Shown one piece after another: positions 7,447-14,157 of a stretch of DNA of 14,177 bases (the first letter of the stretch is position 1; each line of letters begins with the position of its first letter). The translations under genes and the position numbers were made by a program. Under the pieces are notes generated by a model, which saw only the letters and a program-made list of their open reading frames with translations, ran no database searches and had not been told where the DNA came from. Origin of the DNA: Candidatus Poribacteria bacterium (GTDB lineage: Bacteria > Poribacteria > WGA-4E > DTYX01); contig DTYX01001057.1 in assembly GCA_012961655.1 (NCBI GenBank), positions 1-14,177 of the forward strand. Direction: 5' to 3'.

Positions 7447-7531
7447 GTAGTTTGCGAAGTAAACTACCGAGTGAATTGAAGTGGTTCCGGGAATCGGAAC
7501 TGTTGAGCGAAGCGATATAATCTTCGCGAAG
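7447..7531 (+). promoter_or_regulatory. Three-hairpin leader ahead of the cohesin-dockerin gene
   Basis: Three perfect stems lie in a row: GTAGTTT/AAACTAC (7447-7453 with 7461-7467), GTTCCG/CGGAAC (7484-7489 with 7495-7500) and GCGAAG/CTTCGC (7507-7512 with 7522-7527). GCGAAG also occurs in the loop of the first stem (7454-7459) and again at 7526-7531, joined to the AGGAGG ribosome site. The single CTTCGC could therefore pair with more than one partner. This suggests a structured 5' leader that might control translation. No known riboswitch family is recognised. Confidence 0.35.
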
Positions 7532-7540
7532 GAGGAAATG

Positions 7541-9019
7541 ATGAAGAGAAAATTTTTTTATCTATCCATTTTATCAATGGCAATAATTATTCCATTGACT
7601 ACTATGGCTCAAACAATTTCGATTGAGCCTGCAGAAAAGACATACTCCGCCGGGGAAATTATTCCCATTAGCGTAATGGCGAAGGATGTCTCTGATTTAT
7701 ACGGTTTTCAACTTAATGTGAGATTTAACAATGACGTTCTGAGCCTTTATACCGCCAAGAATCCTTCCCATAATCCGCTTTATGAAGAAGGGGAATTGCT
7801 GAATCAAGATGAAGCCGAAACATACATATCCATCTTCTCATCGGCGGAGGCGGATAAATTACCTGAGGAGGATAGGATAAATAAGATTACCCACGTAGCA
7901 GAAGATGGTACCACCTTAATGTACGTTGTTAATACAAGGTTACAGACGCCGGATGTAGCAAGTAGTATCGAGGGAGTCAGTGGAGAAGGAAAACTAGTGA
8001 CAATTTACTTCGAAGGTGTGAAGGATTTGGCGGCAGATGCGGAAAGTGATATTATCCTAGAAGCGGTAAAACTCGTCAACCCTGACGCGGAAGAGATTCC
8101 TGCCACCATAGAAAACGGCAAAATAATTTTAACTCCCGCCGTTGCTGTTCTCAAGGGTGATGTGAACGGTGATGGCAAGGTTAGGTCTAACGATGCTTTT
8201 CTTGCTTTGCGAATAGCAGTAGGTTTAATTGCAGACCCGACAGCGGAACAACAAGAGGCGGCGGACATGAATAACGACGGCAAAATTAGATCGAATGATG
8301 CTTTTCTAGTTTTGCGCAAAGCGGTAGGATTGATAGCTGCGCCAGCTCTGGTAGATTCATCTCCGGCGACGCCGCTGAAGGTCCGTCTTAACAAAACGCA
8401 AGGCGTGGATGGCGATGTTCATGCGCTTCTGACAGTAGATAATCCACAGGCAGTAGGTAGCGCCGATATCAAAATTGTCTATGACGCGTCGGCTCTAGTT
8501 GTTACTGATGTGGATGCAGCAGGTCAAGATGGCGCGTTACTAGAAGCCAACTTCGATACCCCCGGTGTGGTTCAAATTGCGACGGCAAATCTCAACGCTT
8601 TTGACGGAGAAGTATTGGCAGATATTCACTTCAAAACCCTTCAGCCTGATAAAGCAGTAGTGGAACTGAGAGAGATAGAATTCTTTGGACTGGATTCTTT
8701 TCCTCTTGATGCTATGATAATTCCAGACAGAAATTTGCTGGGGCAGAATTTCCCGAATCCATTCAACCCAGAGACCTGGATTCCCTATCAGTTGAAGGAT
8801 GAAAGTGAAGTGTCCATTCAGATTTACGATATATCTGGACGACTTGTTCGGACAATTAACTTAGGACGCCAATCCCCAGGCATCTATGTAACCCGCGAAA
8901 AAGCGGCATATTGGGATGGACGCAATAGCGCCGGCGAACTTATGGCCAGCGGGCTTTACTTCTATACCCTTAAAACCAAATCATACACGCAGACGAAGCG
9001 AATGCTTTTACTAAAATAG
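7541..9019 (+). CDS. Secreted cohesin-dockerin-cohesin protein with C-terminal sorting domain
   Basis: This is an extracellular scaffold-type protein of 492 residues. A signal peptide (MKRKFFYLSI to TMAQ) precedes a cohesin-like domain (about 25-195, with YSAGEIIPISVMA and LYGFQLNVRFNNDVLSL). A type I dockerin (205-265) has two calcium loops, DVNGDGKVRSND (207-218) and DMNNDGKIRSND (242-253). A second cohesin-like domain covers about 277-390. The end (400-492) is an FlgD-like/type IX-like C-terminal domain starting QNFPNPFNPETWIPYQL and ending YFYTLKT to RMLLLK, as in surface-sorted proteins of FCB-related bacteria. The dockerin could bind cohesins in this protein or its neighbour. ATG 7541 is five bases after AGGAGG, and the adjacent ATG at 7538 is only two bases away. 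A GTG at 7481 would put non-signal residues first. A terminator follows. Confidence 0.88.
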   Translation: MKRKFFYLSILSMAIIIPLTTMAQTISIEPAEKTYSAGEIIPISVMAKDVSDLYGFQLNVRFNNDVLSLYTAKNPSHNPLYEEGELLNQDEAETYISIFSSAEADKLPEEDRINKITHVAEDGTTLMYVVNTRLQTPDVASSIEGVSGEGKLVTIYFEGVKDLAADAESDIILEAVKLVNPDAEEIPATIENGKIILTPAVAVLKGDVNGDGKVRSNDAFLALRIAVGLIADPTAEQQEAADMNNDGKIRSNDAFLVLRKAVGLIAAPALVDSSPATPLKVRLNKTQGVDGDVHALLTVDNPQAVGSADIKIVYDASALVVTDVDAAGQDGALLEANFDTPGVVQIATANLNAFDGEVLADIHFKTLQPDKAVVELREIEFFGLDSFPLDAMIIPDRNLLGQNFPNPFNPETWIPYQLKDESEVSIQIYDISGRLVRTINLGRQSPGIYVTREKAAYWDGRNSAGELMASGLYFYTLKTKSYTQTKRMLLLK

Positions 9020-9082
9020 ATTCTCAATCTCTCAGTTCGTTTATTCCTGAAGTTCGAAAATCAATTATCTTTTTCGCGGGGA

Positions 9083-9117
9083 ATGGAAGTAAGACTTTCC
9101 ATCTTTTTCTTCCTTTT
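9083..9117 (+). terminator. Terminator after the cohesin-dockerin gene
   Basis: ATGGAAGT (9083-9090) pairs with ACTTTCCAT (9094-9102) with one bulged base and a three-base loop. A T-rich stretch (9103-9117, CTTTTTCTTCCTTTT-like) follows. It lies 64 bases after the stop codon and before the next gene on the same strand, so the two secreted proteins are probably separate units. Confidence 0.5.
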
Positions 9118-9195
9118 CTCGCGGTAAATTCAAAATACCGATTGAAGAATGAGCGAACCGGGGGTGTTGACTATAAATAGATATGGAGGCTATAA

Positions 9196-10866
9196 ATGAC
9201 GAAAATTTTGTTCGCAGTAACTTGTATCTTTTGCTTGATAGCATTTATCGGACTGTCAGATGCGCAGACAATAAGTATCCCCAAAGTTGAAGGCGAAGCG
9301 GGAAGCACTGTCGAGGCATCGATAGATATTGACAGCAATGTTGAAAATGTTGGCAGTATAGATGTCACTTTGACTTACAATGCTGAGTTACTGACAGCTA
9401 CAGAAGTTGTCGGCGAAACTATCAGCCCTGCCACAGGTTTCACCGTTTTATCCAATTTGAATGAAGCCGGCAAGGTTATCATAGGCGTTATAACCGTTGA
9501 TGGGTTAGGTAAAAAAGTCGCTGCTGGCGCGATGTTTAAGATAAAGCTTGAGGTGAATCCCGCGGCTGAAGGCGGCAGTACAAGCGAATTAACCCTGGAG
9601 GATATGATATTATCCGACGCCGATACCTTCGAAGAGATTGCTGTGAAAGTGGAGAATGGCGAATTCACGGTCATAGGGGTTGTAAATATACCTCCCACAG
9701 CAGACGCTGGAGTTGCTGAAATTGCCGCTAAAGTTGGTGAGGAAATTCAGCTCGATGGTTCAGCTTCAACGGATGAGGACGGCACGATAGCAACTTTTAA
9801 TTGGGATTTCGGCGATGGCGAGGTGGGAGAAGGTGAAAAAATCACTCATGCTTATACAGAAGTAGGTGAATATACTGTCACTTTAACGGTGACTGACGAC
9901 AAAGGAGATACTGGTACGGCTGAAATTAAAGTTACCGTCACTGAACCTGAAAATATACCACCCGTAGCTGTTATAGCAGGTGATGCAGAAATTACCGCTA
10001 AAGCGGGAGAAACGCTAGAATTTGATGGCTCAGGCTCCACAGATGAAGATGGCACGATAAAAGCGTATAATTGGGATTTCGGAGACGGTGCTTCTGATAC
10101 CGAAGCCAAAACCTCGCGTGTTTACGAAAAAGCTGGCGAATTCGTCGTTACTTTGACGGTAACCGATGACAAAGGTGATACTGGTACAGCGACAGTTAAA
10201 GTAACCGTTGAAGAACTGCTGCCAGTAATAAGAGAACATGCAGCAGAAAGTCCGATGTTAGCTTTTGAGGGACAATTTCCCGAAGAGAATATATCAGCCA
10301 AATGTTATATCGACATCTGGACGGGTGAATTTAAAGTTGAGTCCGGGCAGTATTTAGAATACCAGGTTGCTATGTTCTCTGGCAACCCATCATTCAACGC
10401 TGGAATAGACCTTCATACAACTGATGGAACTCTTCTGAGCGCTACAGACGCCAAGGATGAAGCAGGTCTCAGCGCCAGTCCCAAGACTGACCTAAGTGTT
10501 GCCATCAAAGAAGGTGAACAGGATATTAAGCATGCAGCTCGGGATAGATGGTATCATCGAAAAATCTCTCTGGACGCGGTAGAGGGCAAAATCTTGGACG
10601 GAATCATGCTCGCTACGGAGAGTGAAACGAATAGAATCGGAAAGATCAGAATATATGTGGATAATATCCAGATTACAGACGGCGAGAACCGCTTGCTGGA
10701 TGTCTACATCGATAACGATACTATCCTCGACGGTAAGCAGGAAGCTACTGAAGGCGAGTGCGAAGGTATAGAAGATTCCAAAGTCCTTGTCGGGGTAACC
10801 TCCATTGGTGTGCAGCCCGCAGGGAAATTGCCTCTGACCTGGGGGAAAATCAAAGCTGCTCGCTAA
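9196..10866 (+). CDS. Secreted cohesin-PKD-PKD protein with unassigned C-terminal domain
   Basis: This 556-residue exported protein begins with a signal peptide (MTKILFAVTC to SDAQ), followed by a cohesin-like domain (about 24-160: GEAGSTVEASIDID, VGSIDVTLTYNAELL). Two PKD domains follow (about 165-249 and 253-338), each with GSxSTDEDGTI, NWDFGDG and VTLTVTDDKGDTGTA. Residues 341-505 form an unassigned region with beta-rich character and two stretches resembling a carbohydrate-binding or proteolysis-product module (YLEYQVAMFSG, KIRIYVDNIQI). The tail from 530 ends PLTWGKIKAAR, matching the end of the LamG protein. A GGAGG site lies six bases before the ATG. The cohesin is a possible docking partner for the dockerin encoded just upstream. 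There is no catalytic motif, so a structural or binding role on the surface is inferred. Confidence 0.88.
   Translation: MTKILFAVTCIFCLIAFIGLSDAQTISIPKVEGEAGSTVEASIDIDSNVENVGSIDVTLTYNAELLTATEVVGETISPATGFTVLSNLNEAGKVIIGVITVDGLGKKVAAGAMFKIKLEVNPAAEGGSTSELTLEDMILSDADTFEEIAVKVENGEFTVIGVVNIPPTADAGVAEIAAKVGEEIQLDGSASTDEDGTIATFNWDFGDGEVGEGEKITHAYTEVGEYTVTLTVTDDKGDTGTAEIKVTVTEPENIPPVAVIAGDAEITAKAGETLEFDGSGSTDEDGTIKAYNWDFGDGASDTEAKTSRVYEKAGEFVVTLTVTDDKGDTGTATVKVTVEELLPVIREHAAESPMLAFEGQFPEENISAKCYIDIWTGEFKVESGQYLEYQVAMFSGNPSFNAGIDLHTTDGTLLSATDAKDEAGLSASPKTDLSVAIKEGEQDIKHAARDRWYHRKISLDAVEGKILDGIMLATESETNRIGKIRIYVDNIQITDGENRLLDVYIDNDTILDGKQEATEGECEGIEDSKVLVGVTSIGVQPAGKLPLTWGKIKAAR
9688..10209 (+). repeat. 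Tandem duplication encoding two PKD domains
   Basis: Two consecutive segments (about 9688-9942 and 9952-10209) encode PKD domains that share long identical stretches, including STDEDGTI, NWDFGDG and VTLTVTDDKGDTGTA. The DNA also matches closely, as around GACAAAGG-GATACTGGTAC in both copies. This points to an internal duplication that has diverged mainly at synonymous sites. Confidence 0.75.
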
Positions 10867-10926
10867 AATAAAACTTCCGTAGATAAACTCAGGAATATTG
10901 TCAATTAACTGATTTTTCAATGGGTC

Positions 10927-10945
10927 TGCTGTGGTAGCTACAGCA
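10927..10945. repeat. Short inverted repeat after the cohesin-PKD gene
   Basis: TGCTGT (10927-10932) and ACAGCA (10940-10945) are perfect arms around a seven-base loop. There is no T-run next to it. It lies upstream of the stronger terminator at 10976 and may be part of the same transcript end. Confidence 0.3.
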
Positions 10946-10975
10946 ACGCAAGAGTTGGTATAAAGAGCTTATAGC

Positions 10976-11015
10976 AAAGGGCATAGAGCAGAGAGTTCTA
11001 TGCCTTTTGTCTTTT
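10976..11015 (+). terminator. Intrinsic terminator after the cohesin-PKD gene
   Basis: GGCATAGA (10980-10987) pairs perfectly with TCTATGCC (10997-11004) around a nine-base loop, followed by TTTTGTCTTTT. The A-rich 5' flank (AAA before the stem) makes it potentially bidirectional. It lies 113 bases beyond the stop. Confidence 0.7.
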
Positions 11016-11064
11016 CCTGATGGGGTGGTGTTACAAACTTGTTGATGGACCCAAAAAAAGGAAC

Positions 11065-11084
11065 TTAACGCAAAGTTGCGTTAA
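11065..11084. repeat. Perfect 9-base palindrome
   Basis: TTAACGCAA (11065-11073) and TTGCGTTAA (11076-11084) are exact reverse complements separated by AG. It sits two bases past the stop of the ASPIC relic, and about 140 bases downstream of the 11224-12252 gene stop on the same strand. It could be a protein-binding site or a hairpin. There is no clear T-run on the minus strand. Confidence 0.4.
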
Positions 11085-11086
11085 AA

Positions 11087-11167
11087 TTACTGCCCGACTT
11101 CCAAACTGCTTTGGGGCATCACGCTGTTCCTCGCGATTACCTCCGGCAAGCTCCGTAAGAGCGACAT
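11087..11167 (-). pseudogene. Relic of an ASPIC/UnbV domain
   Basis: A 26-codon frame includes EVIARNSVMPQSSLEV, which matches EVIAGNSVMSQSSLEV (501-516) in the ASPIC domain of the 12339-14015 protein. At the DNA level 11095-11143 and 12464-12512 agree at 43 of 49 positions by my count. All six differences are transitions, and four are synonymous third-position changes. The matching segment is cut off on both sides. A second CRTAC1-like gene, or a duplicated end of this one, probably once lay here and was mostly deleted. The 357-base gap after 10866 otherwise holds only the terminator and palindromes listed separately. Confidence 0.6.
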
Positions 11168-11223
11168 GCAATGAGGTGTTATGATTCATTTCAATTCAAA
11201 CAAAAACAGAAAATATAGTATCA

Positions 11224-12252
11224 TTAGAAAGGAAAGAGTGGAATCCCAAGCACCGTACACAGTGGTTCAAAATGCTGACGGTTAGTGGTAAAAAGAGCGC
11301 AATTTTCAGGTACTTCAAGCGTGATAATAACATCACCCAATCTCTGCCATGCTCTTAGGCCCAAATCAAATTCGCCAACAAGGACTCTAGCAATGTCATG
11401 GACGATGGTTAACATTCGCATTCTTTTTTGGCTCAAATAATCATGAATCAGTTTTAGTCTTTCCGTATTTGCTGACAGAAACTCCTGCAACGGTTTTGGG
11501 GCGACCGGCGGGGGAAAAGAGATGTCCCAAACATACTGCCCCTCTACAATTTTTGGCAGACTCACAAACTGTGAAGAACCCGTCTCATCAAGGAGAACGT
11601 CGACGTTAGAGTCAAAAGATGCCGGGATTTCTCCCTCAATGAAATGAGCTAACTCTACGATAAAGACATCCTGTGGATTTGATAGCTTCATCAGTCGATT
11701 ACCTCTCTGTGTAAGTCTTCCTCCTTGTAATCTATGGGAGGAAGCCAACTCAAATCCGCTTTTTGCATAATGATTGCTATATGAATCAACCTGGTTCGGC
11801 GCCGAGGTGATAATATACTCTCCAATCTCAAGGAGAGCTTTCAGGCGGATATCATCGAACCGAAAGACGAAGTCGTCGGTGAGCGAAGCAAATACTTCTG
11901 GTGGATTACGCTCAATAGCTCTGCGCAAAACTAAGCAGATACGCGACAGTTTACGCCATTTTTTCGAGCGCGCATATTTTTCCAAAGAATATATCGCATC
12001 CTCCAAACGCGTCAAGCTGGCTACCAGATAAACAAAATCTGCCACGGATTCGCCAGGATGGGTAGCTGCGTGTTCCAGTTGAGTCAGCGCTTTTTTCACA
12101 TTCTGCTTTAGAGTTGAAAAAGATGCACTTTCTGCTTTAGCTAAGGCGGGGATGTCAGGCTTATTATACTCTAATCTCTGGCGTATCTCGTTTAGAGCAT
12201 TGAGGACATTCAAAAATTCTTCATGTAGCGTTTCAAACTGCTCTTTACCCAT
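11224..12252 (-). CDS. Uncharacterised helical protein with PIN-like C-terminus
   Basis: I do not recognise this 342-residue protein as a whole. Residues 1-150 look helical and charged, with likely coiled coil around 5-30 and 45-110 (LHEEFLNVLNALNEIRQRL, LTRLEDAIYSLEKYARSKK). There is no signal peptide or membrane segment, so it is probably cytoplasmic. The last 45 residues (RLGDVIITLEVPENCALFTTNRQHFEPL) resemble the end of PIN-domain nucleases, where an acidic residue (D307 here) and a TxNxxHF-like strand are conserved. I cannot find the first Asp motif of a PIN active site, so nuclease activity is doubtful. The ATG has a near-perfect AAGGAGGTG five bases upstream. It lies 86 bases downstream of the CRTAC1-like gene on the same strand and may be co-transcribed through the intervening palindromes. 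A role in a toxin or defence module is only a guess. Confidence 0.75.
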   Translation of the reverse strand: MGKEQFETLHEEFLNVLNALNEIRQRLEYNKPDIPALAKAESASFSTLKQNVKKALTQLEHAATHPGESVADFVYLVASLTRLEDAIYSLEKYARSKKWRKLSRICLVLRRAIERNPPEVFASLTDDFVFRFDDIRLKALLEIGEYIITSAPNQVDSYSNHYAKSGFELASSHRLQGGRLTQRGNRLMKLSNPQDVFIVELAHFIEGEIPASFDSNVDVLLDETGSSQFVSLPKIVEGQYVWDISFPPPVAPKPLQEFLSANTERLKLIHDYLSQKRMRMLTIVHDIARVLVGEFDLGLRAWQRLGDVIITLEVPENCALFTTNRQHFEPLCTVLGIPLFPF

Positions 12253-12278
12253 ACGAACACCTCCTTCATTTAACGCTC

Positions 12279-12342
12279 TTGTAGGTCAAGCATCCTTGTT
12301 TGCCGCTTTCGCAAGCAAGATGCTTGCGTTACGTGAGCTCAC
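12279..12342. repeat. REP-like palindromes between the CRTAC1-like gene and the 342-residue gene
   Basis: CGCAAGCA (12310-12317) and TGCTTGCG (12321-12328) form a perfect 8-base stem with a three-base loop. Just before it, CAAGCATCCTTGTTTG is a degenerate copy of the same idea, and its CAAGCATC can pair with GATGCTTG of the second unit. GTGAGCTCAC (12333-12342) is a further perfect palindrome covering the lipoprotein gene stop. There is no T-run, so a repeated extragenic palindrome fits better than an intrinsic terminator. Confidence 0.5.
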
Positions 12343-14015
12343 TCTTGTCCTTCCACCACTGTGATAATTTGATTCGCCGCGATATCTTTCATCATTTGCA
12401 CAATACCGCTTGGCCATCTAATCTTCACCACCTCCGCCTTCGGATTATTTCCCAATCCAAAAGCGACTTCCAAGCTACTTTGGGACATTACGCTATTCCC
12501 CGCGATTACCTCGCGCATCTGAGTGAGTCCACCCGATTTGACCGTCACTTTAGCTCCAATTCCGTCGCGGTTGCTTTTCGTGCCGATAAGTTTGATATGC
12601 AGCCAGTTGTTCTGATTGCCTCCGTCATTGCGAAGAAGTACCGCAGGGCCGTTATTATTTGCTATGAAGATGTCCATGTCGCCGTCCCCATCGTAATCTC
12701 CGAAAGCTGTGCCGCGTCCGACGTGTCTGTAACTCGACCATGCGCCCGCGCTTTCACTGACATCCTCAAAAGTTCCATCGCCATTATTGCGAAACAGAAA
12801 ATCGGGTTGTCCGATACACACGGTTAAGTCTATATCATCAGATTTAATGTGTCCATTCACCGCAAAGATATCCAGATAGCCGTCGTTGTCGTAATCGAGG
12901 AAACCCGCGCCCCAGGTGACATACATCCGACACGGTTCGGCAAGCCCAGCAGCCGAGGCGACGTCGTCGAAATTGGCGAGCGTTTCACCTTCGGATGGAT
13001 TCTTGGGCAGGTTGTTTCTATACAACGCATTCGGCTGGTATTTGAAATATCCGACGTAGAAATCCAAATCGCCGTCATTGTCGTAATCCCCCCAATCTAC
13101 CCCCATGCCACTGCGCGGGTCATCGACGCCTTCCAAGAAACTGACATCCTCAAAAGTCCCATCGCCATTGTTCCTGTACAATTTATTGCGCGAAATGTCA
13201 TTGCCAACGAACAAATCTACATCTCCGTCATTGTCGTAATCGCCGAATATCGCGGACAATCCTCTGCCATCTTCGTCAGCCACGCCTGCCTGGTCTGTAA
13301 CATCCTCAAAAGTCCCATCGCCGTTATTGCGATACAGCACATTGCCCTGCGGGTCATAAGGTTCGGGCGCGAGGAGCACATTGTCTTCTGCGCGTTCGAC
13401 CAAGACGAAATCCTTCGGCGCTAATTCTTTAGCGAATCTGATGTAGTTCACAACGTATAAGTCAAGGTCGCCATCGTTGTCGTAATCCGCAAACGCCGCG
13501 CTGACGCCCCAACGGTTATCGCCTGTCCCACTTTCAAGCGTCACATCTGTGAATGTCCCGTCGCCGTTGTTGCGAAAGAAAAGATTCGGCTCATTGTAAT
13601 TGGTCACGTATAAATCTAAATCGCCATCATTGTCGTAATCGCCGAGGACACATCCCATTGCAAATCCTCTATGGTCAACGCCTGCTTCCTCTGCTACATC
13701 AGAAAAAGTTCCATCGCCATTGTTGCGATACAAAGCGTTCGGCAATCCCAAACCGTTCGTTATGTATATATCAAGGTCACCGTCGTTGTCATAATCCGCA
13801 AACGCGACGCCCGGCGATGTCGTCTGTGAAACCAACTCGATTATGTCGCCTTCTGAATGGATGAAGTTTATGCCAGCCGCCGCTGTGACGTCTGTGAATG
13901 TAACAGCAATCGGCGGTGGCCTGGTCGGTTCTTCTTTGGCCTTGTCAGTGGAACATCCCAAAAACACAAGCGGAGACAACAGTATTAGTATGATGAATAA
14001 TTCCCAAAGTTTCAA
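12339..14015 (-). CDS. CRTAC1-like FG-GAP/VCBS repeat lipoprotein with ASPIC/UnbV domain
   Basis: This is a 558-residue envelope lipoprotein. The hydrophobic N-terminus ends in FLGC with C21 as the likely lipidated residue. Seven FG-GAP/VCBS repeats follow, each with a calcium loop of the form DYDNDGDLD, at about 74, 126, 177, 259, 310, 374 and 440, alternating with YRNNGDGTFEDV-like strands. Seven repeats predict a closed beta-propeller of the integrin-alpha type. The end (470-555: NWLHIKLIG, DGIGAKVTV, SQSSLEVAFGLG, IRWPSG) is a complete ASPIC/UnbV domain. Family members are large surface proteins thought to bind ligands or act in adhesion; the role here is unproven. The start is TTG at 14015 with GGAAG five bases upstream. 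No ATG or GTG lies in frame between it and the upstream stop, and the signal peptide requires it. TGA ends the gene. Confidence 0.92.
   Translation of the reverse strand: MKLWELFIILILLSPLVFLGCSTDKAKEEPTRPPPIAVTFTDVTAAAGINFIHSEGDIIELVSQTTSPGVAFADYDNDGDLDIYITNGLGLPNALYRNNGDGTFSDVAEEAGVDHRGFAMGCVLGDYDNDGDLDLYVTNYNEPNLFFRNNGDGTFTDVTLESGTGDNRWGVSAAFADYDNDGDLDLYVVNYIRFAKELAPKDFVLVERAEDNVLLAPEPYDPQGNVLYRNNGDGTFEDVTDQAGVADEDGRGLSAIFGDYDNDGDVDLFVGNDISRNKLYRNNGDGTFEDVSFLEGVDDPRSGMGVDWGDYDNDGDLDFYVGYFKYQPNALYRNNLPKNPSEGETLANFDDVASAAGLAEPCRMYVTWGAGFLDYDNDGYLDIFAVNGHIKSDDIDLTVCIGQPDFLFRNNGDGTFEDVSESAGAWSSYRHVGRGTAFGDYDGDGDMDIFIANNNGPAVLLRNDGGNQNNWLHIKLIGTKSNRDGIGAKVTVKSGGLTQMREVIAGNSVMSQSSLEVAFGLGNNPKAEVVKIRWPSGIVQMMKDIAANQIITVVEGQE
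12660..13800 (-). repeat. Coding repeats of the beta-propeller
   Basis: Seven diverged copies encode the DYDNDGDLD calcium loop and six encode RNNGDGTF. The DNA is strongly repeated as well, with TCGCCATC-TTGTCGTAATC-like segments on the plus strand. Spacing is about 45-80 codons and irregular. This is protein repeat structure, not an array of non-coding repeats. Confidence 0.85.
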
Positions 14016-14030
14016 ATTCTCTTCCGTAAA

Positions 14031-14051
14031 ACGTAATGCGTAATACGTAAT
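14031..14051. repeat. Heptamer tandem repeat upstream of the CRTAC1-like gene
   Basis: ACGTAAT, GCGTAAT and ACGTAAT follow each other without gaps, preceded by a degenerate CCGTAAA (14024-14030). The array ends just before the ribosome site of the TTG start at 14015, so it lies in the leader of that gene. It is the same class of unit (seven bases, tandem) as the insert in hisF. Confidence 0.6.
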
Positions 14052-14103
14052 AGGTCTTTTTTCATCTGCGCTTTTGCATTACAGAAAACATCCTTATGTG
14101 CGT

Positions 14104-14133
14104 ATTTTATTAAAGAATGTTCAAAATATTCAA
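14104..14133 (-). promoter_or_regulatory. Possible promoter of the CRTAC1-like gene
   Basis: On the minus strand, TTGAAT (14133-14128), an 18-base spacer and TAAAAT (14109-14104) give matches of 4/6 and 5/6 to the consensus hexamers. Transcription would start near 14097 and leave a leader of about 80 bases that includes the heptamer array. The region is AT-rich, so a chance match is possible. Confidence 0.35.
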
Positions 14134-14157
14134 TGTTTTATCAAAGAATATTCAAAA
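14105..14157. repeat. 22-base direct repeat pair with 31-base period
   Basis: TTTTATYAAAGAATRTTC followed by AAAA occurs at 14105-14126 and 14136-14157 with two differences over 22 bases. The centres are 31 bases apart, about three helical turns. Each copy contains a palindrome-like core, GAATGTTC or GAATATTC. The -35 box of the proposed promoter falls between the copies and the -10 box overlaps the first. This is the layout expected of paired operator sites, but no regulator gene is visible. Confidence 0.45.

Noticed and set aside
11224..12252. PIN toxin of a VapBC-type pair
   Set aside because: The protein is about twice too long, the first acidic motif is not seen, and there is no small antitoxin gene next to it.
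12849..13424. Long plus-strand open frame of 191 codons opposite the beta-propeller repeats
   Set aside because: It is exactly antisense to the conserved DYDNDGDLD repeats, and its own repeated IQIAVIVVI-like text is the mirror of those codons. It has no ribosome site or recognisable domain.
12660..13800. Regularly repeated short sequences that might suggest a CRISPR array
   Set aside because: The units are diverged, in frame and irregularly spaced, and encode calcium-binding loops. No cas gene is nearby.
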